A stretch of DNA of 64,000 nt. Origin: Pithys albifrons albifrons. Taxonomy: Eukaryota > Chordata > Aves > Passeriformes > Thamnophilidae. Position numbers and translations under genes: made by a program. The DNA lies in assembly GCF_047495875.1 (NCBI RefSeq), contig NC_092497.1:73478463-73542462 (forward strand). Direction: 5' to 3'. Below the pieces are notes generated by a model. It was not told the origin of the DNA. It saw nothing but the letters and a program-made list of their open reading frames with translations, and searched no databases. Positions 23,801 through 34,255 of this stretch are shown here, piece by piece (position 1 is the first letter of the stretch; the number at the start of each line of letters is the position of its first letter).

Positions 23801-24756
23801 ATCCTCAGTAAATTGAGGGCTTTAAAATAGTCACCATTTTCACTGGACATTTAGTTTATGCTGTGTTTAAGGACGACTGAGTTGAACTGAGCCTCAATGG
23901 AAAAATTGTCAGTGACATAATGTTTCTCTGAAACTATACACTTTGAATCTTTTATAATAAAAGGGCTTCTGAATGATAGTGAGAATAGTTTGTGCTTTAG
24001 AGAAAACTAAACTTCCCCAGAGTCTATATGCCAGGCTATACATGCCACAGAGCAAATATTTTCAGTAGACACTTCCTCTGGTTGAGTTAACTTCTCTGCG
24101 TACTCGAAATCAAATTCATCCATGCTGCATTTCTGTAGCAGAATTCTTTTTTTTTTTTTCCCCAGTGGATAAAAAATAGTTCCTTGTTCATCTCAGACTG
24201 TGTTGAATTTCTCAGCAGTCATATAGCAGCAACTTCAACAGCTTAATTTTCTCATTTTTAGTATTTGATAGCAAGTGAAAGTGAAGGAACACCAGGGAGT
24301 AAATAAGAAACTTACAAATAACATCAGTTGCATATTTTGAATTGAATGTATAGTTGTCTAGTACTGAAGGGGTTAATGGTACTTTTTGTTTCAAAGCTGA
24401 GAAAATTTAAATAATATTTATCTGATTTAGCATAGCTAAGCAAGATTATCATACCAGACACAGTATTTCACTTAAAGTAAGTACTCTGGTGGCACAAACA
24501 ATATCAACAATATCAATTATAGAAATGTTAGTAACAACAAAAACATTCCATTTCTTAACAAAGGTCAGCAGTAAATCTATCTAAAATACGTAAGGCTCAT
24601 AAAAGTAATGGCTTTGCAACAGTGACTGAAACAGATGTTCACAAAATCAGCATTTAAATGTGAAGACACCATAAAATAATTAAAGAAAGGATTAATTTAA
24701 CAAGTAATCTCATGAGTAGAACAAGGAAATGAATTAACAGTTACTCATGCAATCAG
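20823..24756. other. Unique AT-rich DNA, nothing recognised
   Basis: The longest open frame (22612-23010, plus, 132 codons) has no family resemblance, no supporting splice context that I can judge and a composition like its surroundings. Nothing else stands out in these 3.9 kb. Confidence 0.45.
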
Positions 24757-26245
24757 AAAGAAGGAAGTGCTGAAGTGTGGAAGTGCAGAAAGGAAGGAAG
24801 GAAAGGAAGTGTGGAAGTGCGGAAGGAAGGAAGTGCGGAAGGAAGGAAGGAAGGAAGTGTGGAAGGAAGTGCGGAAGGAAGGAAGGAAGGAAGGAAGTGC
24901 GGAAGGAAGGAAGGAAGTGCGGAAGGAAGGAAAGGAAGTGTGGAAGTGCGGAAGGAAGGAAGTGCGGAAGTGCGGAAGGAAGGAAGTGTGGAAGGAAGTG
25001 CGGAAGGAAGGAAGGAAGGAAGGAAGGAAGGAAGGAAGGAAGGAAGGAAGGAAGGAAGGAAGGAAGGAAGGAAGGAAGGAAGGAAGGAAGGAAGGAAGGA
25101 AGGAAGGAAGGAAGGAAGGAAGGAAGGAAGGAAGGAAGGAAGGAAGGAAGGAAGGAAGGAAGGAAGGAAGGAAGGAAGGAAGGAAGGAAGGAAGGAAGGA
25201 AGGAAGGAAGGAAGGAAGGAAGGAAGGAAGGAAGGAAAGGAAGTGTGGAAGTGCGGAAGGAAGGAAGTGCGGAAGGAAGGAAGGAAGGAAGTGTGGAAGG
25301 AAGTGCGGAAGGAAGGAAGGAAGTGCGGAAGGAAGGAAGGAAGGAAGGAAGGAAGGAAGGAAGGAAGGAAGGAAGGAAGGAAGGAAGGAAGGAAGGAAGG
25401 AAGGAAGGAAGGAAGGAAGGAAGTGCGGAAGTGCGGAAGTGCGGAAGTGCGGAAGGAAGTGCGGAAGGAAGGAAGGAAGTGCGGAAGTGCGGAAGGAAGG
25501 AAGGAAGTGCGGAAGGAAGTGCGGAAGGAAGGAAGGAAGTGCGGAAGGAAGTGCGGAAGGAAGGAAGGAAGTGCGGAAGGAAGGAAGGAAGTGCGGAAGG
25601 AAGGAAGGAAGTGCGGAAGGAAGGAAGTGCGGAAGGAAGGAAGGAAGTGCGGAAGGAAGTGCGGAAGGAAGTGCGGAAGGAAGTGCGGAAGGAAGGAAGG
25701 AAGTGCGGAAGGAAGGAAGGAAGTGCGGAAGGAAGGAAGTGCGGAAGGAAGGAAGGAAGGAAGTGCGGAAGGAAGGAAGGAAGGAAGGAAGTGCGGAAGG
25801 AAGGAAGTGCGGAAGTGCGGAAGGAAGTGCGGAAGTGCGGAAGGAAGTGCGGAAGTGCGGAAGGAAGTGCGGAAGTGCGGAAGGAAGGAAGGAAGGAAGG
25901 AAGGAAGGAAGGAAGGAAGGAAGGAAGGAAGGAAGGAAGGAAGGAAGGAAGGAAGGAAGGAAGGAAGGAAGGAAGGAAGGAAGTGCGGAAGGAAGGAAGG
26001 AAGGAAGGAAGGAAGGAAGGAAGTGCGGAAGGAAGTGCGGAAGGAAGTGCGGAAGGAAGGGCGGAAGGAAGGAAGGAAGGAAGGAAGGAAGGAAGGAAGG
26101 AAGGAAGGAAGGAAGGAAGGAAGGAAGGAAGGAAGGAAGGAAGGAAAGAAGGAAGGAAGGAAGGAAGGAAGGAAGGAAGGAAGGAAGGAAGGAAGGAAGG
26201 AAGGAAGGAAGGAAGGAAGGAAGGAAGGAAGGAAGGAAGGAAGGA
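24757..26245. repeat. 1.5-kb GGAA microsatellite with interspersed GTGC/GTGT units
   Basis: The plus strand is almost entirely purine, made of GGAA tetramers in one register. Tetramers GTGC, and less often GTGT, replace GGAA in phase, giving many GGAAGTGCGGAA junctions. Pure GGAA runs alternate with mixed blocks; the longest pure run is about 25004-25237, with others at about 25327-25420, 25870-25980 and 26060-26240. A 74-bp mixed pattern occurs at 24801-24874 and identically at 25235-25308. A third version at 24930-25003 differs by one tetramer. Because neither GGAA nor GTGC combinations create stop codons, all frames are open over ~500 codons (GRKE repeats on plus, FLPS repeats on minus). 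These are not genes. Confidence 0.95.
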
Positions 26246-27199
26246 TTTTTCAAAGAGTAGTTCCTGAAGTATCTGTCTGAAAATTTCAAAATATTTATTC
26301 ATTAAAAGATTCTACACACAACCCAGGCCTTTTGAGCTTTTTATGGCATAGTTTGAAAAAGAGCTTTAGGTAGCAGAATAAACAAAACTAAACAATAATA
26401 TGCTAGTAGAAAGAGCAGAAAAGCATTTCACCTTAGGAAGAAATTATTTTTTTCAGTATTTAAAGCATACATCTAGTCTATATTCACTCAGTAATTGAAC
26501 ACTCAGTGGATGGAGCCTTAATTTAACATCAGCATTGGATTATCTTCATAGTTAATTTCTCTTGTAGAGAGGGTAAGCTTTCTCCTGAAGGATATGCAAT
26601 ATGTGTATATTGATTTGACTGTGATGATAACTTAATATATAGAAAAATAATATTTACAATGGCACATGCTTGAAAATGCAAGCCTAACTGAAAAATAATA
26701 ATAATCAAATGTAGCTATTTTATATGCCACTAACATACAAGTTTCACACTCTTTTTATTTTTTAAATACTTATAAGACACTAATTTTAGAGAGCAATTTC
26801 AACTAAAGATATCATTCTAACAATGTTGTAACTTTCCTCAAAGAATGTTTTTGTCTACCATGTTCCTTTTTTTTAGCACAGAGGCATTCAACATTTAGGT
26901 AATTTAATTATGATGCACTTCATTATACAAAAGTAATCAGTGACTTCTGTGAAAATATATCATAGCTTTTAGCCTAAAAAATAAGGAGCAGTCTTTGATG
27001 TCTTCAGTCATAACTTAACACTTAGTGCAAATTGTATTTTAATCTTGTGCCTGTCAAAATTTTTACACATCTTGTTTTTCTCATGTAGACCTTGGAAAGC
27101 TGAGATTTATGTATGTTTATCAACACCACCTAGATAATTACTCAGATTTCTCAAGTTCCATTGTCAAGCATTAAATGTTTTAGATATATAGTTTAATTT
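26246..27199. other. Unique AT-rich DNA, nothing recognised
   Basis: No coding signature or repeat family identified. Confidence 0.5.
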
Positions 27200-28344
27200 T
27201 AGGTAATCCTACAAGGAACAGTGAGTTGGACTTCATTGTTCTTTTGAAACTGTCTTCCATGACGTCCTTATAGTTAAAGTCAGGAAAAATGGGCTGCATA
27301 ATTAGACAGTGAGTAGAATTAAGAACTGGCTGAACAGAAGTTCCCAGAGGGTCATGATCAGTGGCATGGAGTCTAGTTGGAGGCCTCTCACTAGTGGTGT
27401 CCCCCAAGAGTAAATATTGGGTCCACTGTTGTTTAAGTTGTTCATCAATGACTTGGATGAAGGGGCAGATGCCTCCTCAGCAAGGTCACTGATGACACAA
27501 AGCTGGGAGGAGTGGCTGATACCCCAGAGACCTGTGCAGCCTTTCAGGACCTCAACAGATTGGAAAGATGGGGAGAGAGGAGCTGTCTGAAATTCAAGAA
27601 AGGCAAATAAAAGGATAGTAGATAAGAATTGCCCCAGGCCCCAGTACGGGCTGGGGACTGACCTGATGGAAAGCAGCTCTGCAGGGAAGGACCTGGGGGT
27701 CCTTGTGGCCAAAAAGCTGTCCATGAGCCAGCAAGTGTGTCCTTGTGGCCAACAAGCCCAATGGTAACCTGGGGTGCCTTAGGAAGAGCATTGCCAGCAA
27801 GTTGAGGGAAGTGATCCTACCCCTCTACTCTACTCTGCCTTGCCACATGTGGAGAGCTGTGGCCAGTTCTGGTCTCCTCAGTACAAGAGAGAGAGAATGA
27901 ATTCTTAGAGCGGTTCCAGCAGAGGGCTATGAAGATGATTAAGAGACTTGAGCACCTCAATTACAAGGAAAGACCAAGACAAATGGAGGAGGGTCTCATT
28001 AATGTATACAAGTATCTGAAAGGAGGGTGTCAAGAGGATTGAGCTAGGCTCTTCTTGGTGGTACCAAACAAGAGGACAAGAGGCAATGGGCAGAAACTGA
28101 TGCAGGAAGTTCCACCTGGATATGAGTAAAAACTTCCTTACTGTGCAGATGACTGACCACTGGAAGAGATTGCCCAGAGAGACTGTGGAGTCCCTCTCAC
28201 TGAAGATTAAATTAAAGAATCATCTGGACACAGTCCTGTGCCATATGTTCTACGATGAACTTGACTGAGCAGGGAGTTTGGACCAGATGACTCCACTGAT
28301 GGACCCTGACAACCTAACCCATTCTGTGATTCTTGATCTTTATG
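27200..28344 (+). mobile_element. Old CR1 LINE copy, RT to 3' end
   Basis: The decayed protein can be followed on the plus strand across several frames: a motif-A-like start near 27225, the block before PLTSGVPQE (about 27380-27410), LFKLFINDLDEGADA (about 27430-27475), a degraded catalytic block reading VTDDTKLGG (about 27483-27510), then GKDLGVLVAKKLSMSQQ (about 27687-27738). It ends near 28344 with CCCATTCTGTGATTCTTGAT, a CR1 terminus. Numerous stops and shifts make it much older than the copies at 30115 and 59141. Confidence 0.75.
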
Positions 28345-30114
28345 TGTCTCTTCCAACTTGAGAAATCATGTATCTAAATACTTCTTTGGTCTTTCAATTT
28401 GAAGGAATAAAAGACAGCAAAGAAAGGTTATTCAGTGCCAAATTTTCTCAACTATTACCCCTCGCCTCCAAGAAGTTTGTCTGTAAGAGTCAAGCAGAGA
28501 GCTACAATTTTACTTTTGCTTCTTTTCTCTCCTTCCCCCAGGAGTTTCCCTAAGCTATCAAAGTTTAAAAAAATATTCTTTCTCATTTCCTTCCAACTTC
28601 TGAGCTAGTCCAAAATCCAGCCCTTCATTCCCTCCCCTACATATTTCTGCTTGTAATAAAACTGGCTGCAACAAGGGTGACCTCACGAATAGGTGGCATG
28701 CAGAATCATGCATATTTCTTGCTTTCCAAATCCTGTACCATACTTCCAGCATAGACACCTGAAATCCTCCCTGTCCCCTTACCTCTCAAATCTTTTGGTC
28801 AGAACTCTTTGCATGACCCTCTGTTCCAAGTTTTGGAGCTCCTAGAGCCTTTCTAGCCCAAGCCCAGTCTTCCCCAGTGACACCCACTTCCTGGTGCAGC
28901 CATTACCTCCCATGAATAAGTGCTCCTTGTAGGAGCAGCACACCCTTGATCTATGTAGGTGGCAATCCATCATCTTTCCCCCATATTTCCCAGTCTAGCT
29001 CAGCCCTTGGATGCTGTGCAGGAGAGGGGAAGCAATGTTGCCTCATACAGCCAGGGCTCTTCCACACACAGAGCATACCCAGAGCCACAGTTGCCCTATG
29101 ACTGTTTAACCCTCATTCCCAAAAGTTGAAAACATATAACAGATTTTCATGTGTGCTGTGTTATAAAAAAAAAAAGGTAGAGAAAAAGCACAAAATGGTG
29201 AAAGGAAGAAGTCAGAGGCCAGGAAGGTCTTTTGGTGCTTTTCACAGCATCTTTCCCCTTTCTTTACACATAGTCTGCACTTCCTAGGTAGAGAGCTGTA
29301 CTGGAGGTATTGGTGATCAATATCCATCTGAATCACCAGCATGGGAATGGCTGATCCTTCTTCTTCCCCTTCTAGTGAGCATATGGATGAGTTTGAGGAA
29401 GGAAAGTCTGACTGAGGAAAAAGCAGTAAACAGGGCAGGGAAAGACAGGGAATTACAGGGGAAAGCACTGCAATGGCCTTTGAGCCAGAAAAAGAAAAAA
29501 ATCAAAATAAAATTACCATTGAGAAGCCAACAGTGAAAATTTAGAGATTAAGAAGAAATAGAGAGACCAGAAGGTAGCTTGTTCTATAACCTTGCAGCAG
29601 TGTAATTCCCTATGTCTTTCTCTCCGGCCACTGCTTCTCACATTTGTTTCTCTTTGAACTACTGGAGACTCTGTGGCAGGAGACTGCTGGAAGTGCTGAA
29701 TCAGTGAGGCATCAGAGCTAGCAGCAATTCTCATTTCTCAAAATATTCCTACTGCTCAGCCAGAAAGTCCTCTGCTAGGTTTTCATCTTGTCTTCGCATA
29801 TTGGCTGTTGTTTCAGCTTAAATAGATAGGTTCTATGTGAAGGATTTTCCAACCTGAAAAAAACGATAATCCTGTTAATCAACAAAGTGCACTTCCTTGC
29901 CTGCATAGAAACACAGGTATGTGAAATAAAAGCACATTTTTTGAAAAGCATTGATTTTAAAATCTACCATACCTCCCTCTATATTGTAAAAATTCAAAGT
30001 AAATTTTGATGCTTTTGTAATATTGCACCTTTTCATCAGAAGCAAAGGGAAAAGATAAGCCCGCATTAATTTATTTTATATTCAGTTGTGTAAAAGTAAT
30101 AGAGTTTTCAATAC
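28345..30114. other. Unique DNA, nothing recognised
   Basis: Contains an A run at 29165-29175. Open frames on the minus strand at 29106-29734 have no recognisable similarity. Confidence 0.5.
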
Positions 30115-32313
30115 TCAGGGATGCAAGGAGGACCATCAATAAAACTTCTACACTGGACTTCCGGAGGGCAGATTTCAGCCTATTCAGAAGACTGTTTTGG
30201 AGCACACCCTGGAAAACAATCCTTGAAAATAAGGGGGTACAGGAGGCATGGACGTACTTCAAGAAGGAAGTCTTGAGTGCTCAAGAACGGACTGTCCCAG
30301 TGTGCTGAAAGGCAAGATGACAGGGAGGATGACCAGCTTGTTTGAACAGGGAGATTCTGAAGAAAATCAAGGAAAAAAGGAGAGCTTACTGACTGTTGAA
30401 GAAAAGGCTGGTTACTCATGAGGAGTTTAGGGACTTAGTTAGGTCTTGTAGGAAAAAATTAGAGAGACAAAAGTCCAATTTGAAATCAATTTGGCTACTT
30501 CTGTTAGGGACAACAAAAAGCCCTTCTATAAATACATCACTAACAAAAGGAGGGGCAAGGAAAACCTCCATTCTTAGCTGGTCTCGAGGGGGAACATAGT
30601 TAATCAGGACAAGGAGAAGGCTGAGGTACTTAACATCTACTTTGCCTCAGTTTTCACCAGCAAGACAGGTGGCCCTCAGGACAACTGACCTTTGGAGCTG
30701 ATAGACAATAACAGGAAGCTGAATAACCCCTCTAAATTCCAGGACGATACACTTAGTGATTTACTAAAACACTTGGATCCTCAGAACTCTATGGAATCAG
30801 ATGGGATCCACCCTAGGGTGATGAGGGAGCTGGCAGAAGAGCTTGCCAAGACACTCTCCATCATCTACCAACAGTCCTGGCTCTCTAGGGAGGTCCCAGA
30901 TGATTGGAAGGTGGCAAATGTCTCACCACTCCACAAACAGGGCTGCAAGGAGGACCTGGGCAACTACAGGCCTGTCAGCCTGACTTTGATGCCTGGCAAG
31001 GTTATGGAGCAGATCATCCTGAGTGTGATCACACAGCACCTACAGAATGGGCAAGGGCTCAGACCCAGCCAGCATGGATTTAGGAAGGGCAGGTCCTGTC
31101 TGACCAACCTGATCTCCTTTTATGATCAGGTGACCTGCCTGTTAGATGAGGAGAAGGATGTGGATGTGGTCTATCTGGACTTCAGAAGAGCCTTTGACAC
31201 TGTCTCCCATAACATGCTTCTGGAAAAGGTGGCAGCCCACAGCTTGGACAGAAACATGCTCTGTGGGGTTTAAGAGCTGGCTGGATGGCTGGGCCCAGAC
31301 AGTGCTGGTGAATGGAGCTGTGTCCAGCTGGCAACCAGTCACTAATGGTGTTCCCCAGGGGTCTGTGTTGGGCCCAGCTTTGTTTAACATCTTTACTGAT
31401 GATTTAGATGAGGGGATTGAGTCCATCATCAGCAAATTTGCAGATGACACCCAGTTGGGAGGGAGTGTCGACCTATTGGATGGCAGGAGGGCTCTGCAGA
31501 GGGACCTTGATAGGCTAGAGGGATGGGCTGATTCCAATGGGATGAGGTTTAACAAGGCCAAGTGCCGGGTCCTGCACTTTGGCCACAAGAACCCCATGCA
31601 GGGCTACAGGCTGGGCGCAGAGTGCCTGGAGAGCAGCCAGGCAGAAAGGGACCTGGGGGTTTGGATTGACAGGAGGCTGAACATGAGCCAGCAATGTGCC
31701 CAGGTGGCCAAGAAGGCCAATGGGATCCTGGCCTATATCAAGAATACTGTGGCCAGCGGGACGAGGGAAGTGATCCTTCCCCTTTACTCTACATTGGTGA
31801 GGCCACACCTTGAGTATTGTGTTCAGTTCTGGGCCCCTCTGTACAGGAAAGATATGAGGTACTGGAGCAGATCCAGAGAATAGCAACAAGGCTGGTGAAA
31901 GGACTTGAGCGCAAGTCCTATCAGGAAAGGCTGAGGGACCTGCGGTTGTTTAGCCTGGAGAAGAGAAGGCTCAGGAGAGACCTTATCACTCTCTACAACT
32001 ACTTGAAAGGATGTTATAACCAGGTGGAGATTGGTCTCTCCTCACAGGCAACGAACATTAGGACAAGAGGGCATGGGCTTAAGCTCTGCCGGGGGGGTTT
32101 AGGTTGGATATCAGGAAGAGACTGGTCAGACATTGGAATGGTCTGCCCAGGGAGGTGGTGGATTCTCTGACCCTGGAGGTTTTTAAGGTGAGACTGGACA
32201 TGGCACTTAGTGCAATGATCGAGTAATCAAAGTGGGATTGGATTAAGGCTTGGACTTGATGATCTCGAAGGTCTCTTCCAACCCAACTGATTCTGTGATT
32301 CTATGATTCTATG
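30115..32313 (+). mobile_element. CR1 LINE, 5'-truncated, long RT region
   Basis: The copy starts in the linker before the RT domain (decayed LDFRRADFSLF, about 30157-30189; VQEAWTYFKKEVL, about 30237-30275) and runs through RT and the C-terminal domain to a typical CR1 3' end: TTGGACTTGATGATCTCGAA near 32250, then TTCTGTGATTCTATGATTCTATG ending at 32313. The octamer-like ATTCTATG tail identifies CR1. Truncation at the 5' side is the normal outcome of incomplete reverse transcription. The coding part is described separately. Confidence 0.9.
30692..32170 (+). pseudogene. CR1 ORF2 reverse transcriptase, two frameshifts
   Basis: The RT domain is readable almost without stops. Segment one (to 31273) has DGIHPRVMRELAEELAK, NYRPVSLT, QHGFRKGRSCLTNL and motif [18 protein letters not shown]. 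Near 31245-31265 the frame changes. Segment two (to 31883) has [16 protein letters not shown] (motif B) and the catalytic FADDTQLGG (motif C), then the [19 protein letters not shown] and [11 protein letters not shown] blocks of the thumb/C-terminal region. A missing base in GATATGAGG at about 31854 shifts it again into a third frame ([17 protein letters not shown]... RLRRDLITLYNYLKG). The catalytic residues remain, so it was probably inserted relatively recently, but it cannot make one protein. Confidence 0.85.
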
Positions 32314-34012
32314 AAAAGGTTAGGCTTTCTAATTAATTTTGTCTCGTGGTGTGGCTTGCAGTTTGTCTACTAGAAAGTTCTTGGCTATTATTTATTATTA
32401 GTTTTAAAAAGTGTTCATCTCTTTCTGTTTAGTGATATTCACCCCTGATGTCTTAAAAAATCCACTTCACACCTGTTAGCCAAGTCTTAATGTCTAATAA
32501 AATGAGAGGCCTGCAATCTATGGAAAACACTGGAAATAAACCAGACTGGAAACAAATGTGCATCTTACTAGGACTGTAGCAATATCTTCTCTTCAGTGTA
32601 ACACTAACATTTTTGACAGTGGTCTATTTGCTTGAAGTAGCCCAAAATCACTAAGGATTTTTTGAACACTAAGACTTGTGTTTATACCCATCTCCCGGAT
32701 TTTCCCTAACACTGGGCAACAAAATAAATGTAATCACATGAATGCAAGACAATGATGATATCCAGAACTTTCAGGCTGACTCTTGGTTTGCTCTGATTTG
32801 GTTCTGTGTTTTACTTTGAGATGTACATTAAATCGCGGCTAGCTCCCTGTTTTTTATTAGAAATTCTATACCAAACCTAAGCAATGGTTCTAATGGAAAG
32901 TACCGTTGAAACTGCTGCACTTTTAGATCTTACTGTGGCTATTGAATAATTTTCCAATGAAAATGTATTTTGCTAATAAAATGTTTCATCATATTTGAAC
33001 TTGGGTTGCTCCCCTCAAACACAGCTTAGTGTGAGGATTTGAGGGTAACAGCAAGAAAGAGTAGGAGGTAAAGAGGACAGTTAGCTTTTGTCAGTGTGCT
33101 CTAAACCTGAAATTAATTGCTTGGAGCTATTTCAGGGGAATCTTTACAGAGTCTTACACAGTTTGGAGGTGCAGTTCTCATCCTCACCATTAGTACCATA
33201 AAGCAAAGCTCTGCTACTCAGTTTGTATGAAGTGAGAATATTGTATTTCCTCCATAGTCAAGTAGTTTGAACAATCAATCTGGCTTTCTATCCTAGAACT
33301 GTTTTCTAATATCAATTTGTTGTTCTGTTCATCATGGGCTGTCACATCAACATCAATATTTTCAACGGTAAAACACAATTGCACCTGTGAAGCTTTTCCA
33401 AAATAATGTAATTCAAGCCAGATCAAATGCTATGACAAACAGTATTTTCAGTCTGTTGGCCATCAGAGTTTTCATTCATTTTGGGATTTCTCCATTTATC
33501 TTTGGTTTTTTGTAGCACTAACCATAAGCGTCCAATGTTTCTACATTCAACTTCAAATGCATGTCAGCTGGAATTGTTTCAGCTGGTTTTTTTTGAGTTA
33601 GCACAATATATTCATAGCAGGAATAGCAGAACACTGATGGCTAATATTTGTATTAATGGTTTTCCACCAACTGGTAGGGTTTACCATACAAGTAAGAATC
33701 CATTGTTTTGCCATGACCAAAGAACCATCTTCCATAATGCCCCGAAAACTACAATTTCAGAAATGGCTACCTTCCCCCAGAGTTAATGCTGTAGAGTGAA
33801 TAGTTGCAATGTAACCAGAAAAAAATACAGCAAAAGGTGTTTGAGACTAGAGCTTTTATCTAGGCCCTTGTTATATAGAAATACAGAAAGAGTGCTGCAA
33901 GCATGTGTCCTGGTTTTCAAGCCATGAACAAGTGTGGTCTTTGACCCTGTTCATGAGATTACTGTCCATAAAGAGACTATAAAGGGATGGGTTTGCTTGT
34001 CTTTTATTTCAC
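32314..34012. other. Unique AT-rich DNA, nothing recognised
   Basis: No coding or repeat-family evidence. Confidence 0.5.
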
Positions 34013-34255
34013 AGAATCATAGACTCACAGAATGGTTTGGGTTGGAAAATTTTCTAGTTTCAACCCTTTCATATGACAGGGACATCTCCCACTAAAACAG
34101 GTTACCCAGAATCCCATCCATCCTGGTCTTGAACACTTCAGGTATAAGGAGTCCACAACTTCTCTGGCCAACTTATTCCAGTGTTCCACCCACCACCACC
34201 CCCCTCCACCGCCCCCCCACCCAGAATGAAGAAAATTTCATTCAAAATGTTTCAC
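34013..34255 (-). mobile_element. CR1 3'-end fragment, interrupted by C-rich tract
   Basis: TCACAGAATCATAGACTCAC at the left, then TTTGGGTTGGAAAATTTTC and CCACAACTTCTCTGGCC, is the reverse complement of a CR1 3' UTR. A CCACCACC/CCCCCCC tract at 34190-34222 has expanded inside it, and CR1-like AATGAAGAAAATTTC resumes after the tract. Diverged and non-coding. Confidence 0.7.

Noticed and set aside
24757..26245. CRISPR-like array of repeats and spacers
   Set aside because: Units are tetramers without unique spacers, there are no cas genes, and the surrounding DNA is vertebrate.
24734..26302. Six overlapping ~500-codon ORFs (GRKE-type on plus, FLPS-type on minus) as a repetitive structural or antifreeze-like protein
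   Set aside because: All are produced by the stop-free GGAA/GTGC tetramer array, are open in every frame on both strands, and lack any unique domain.
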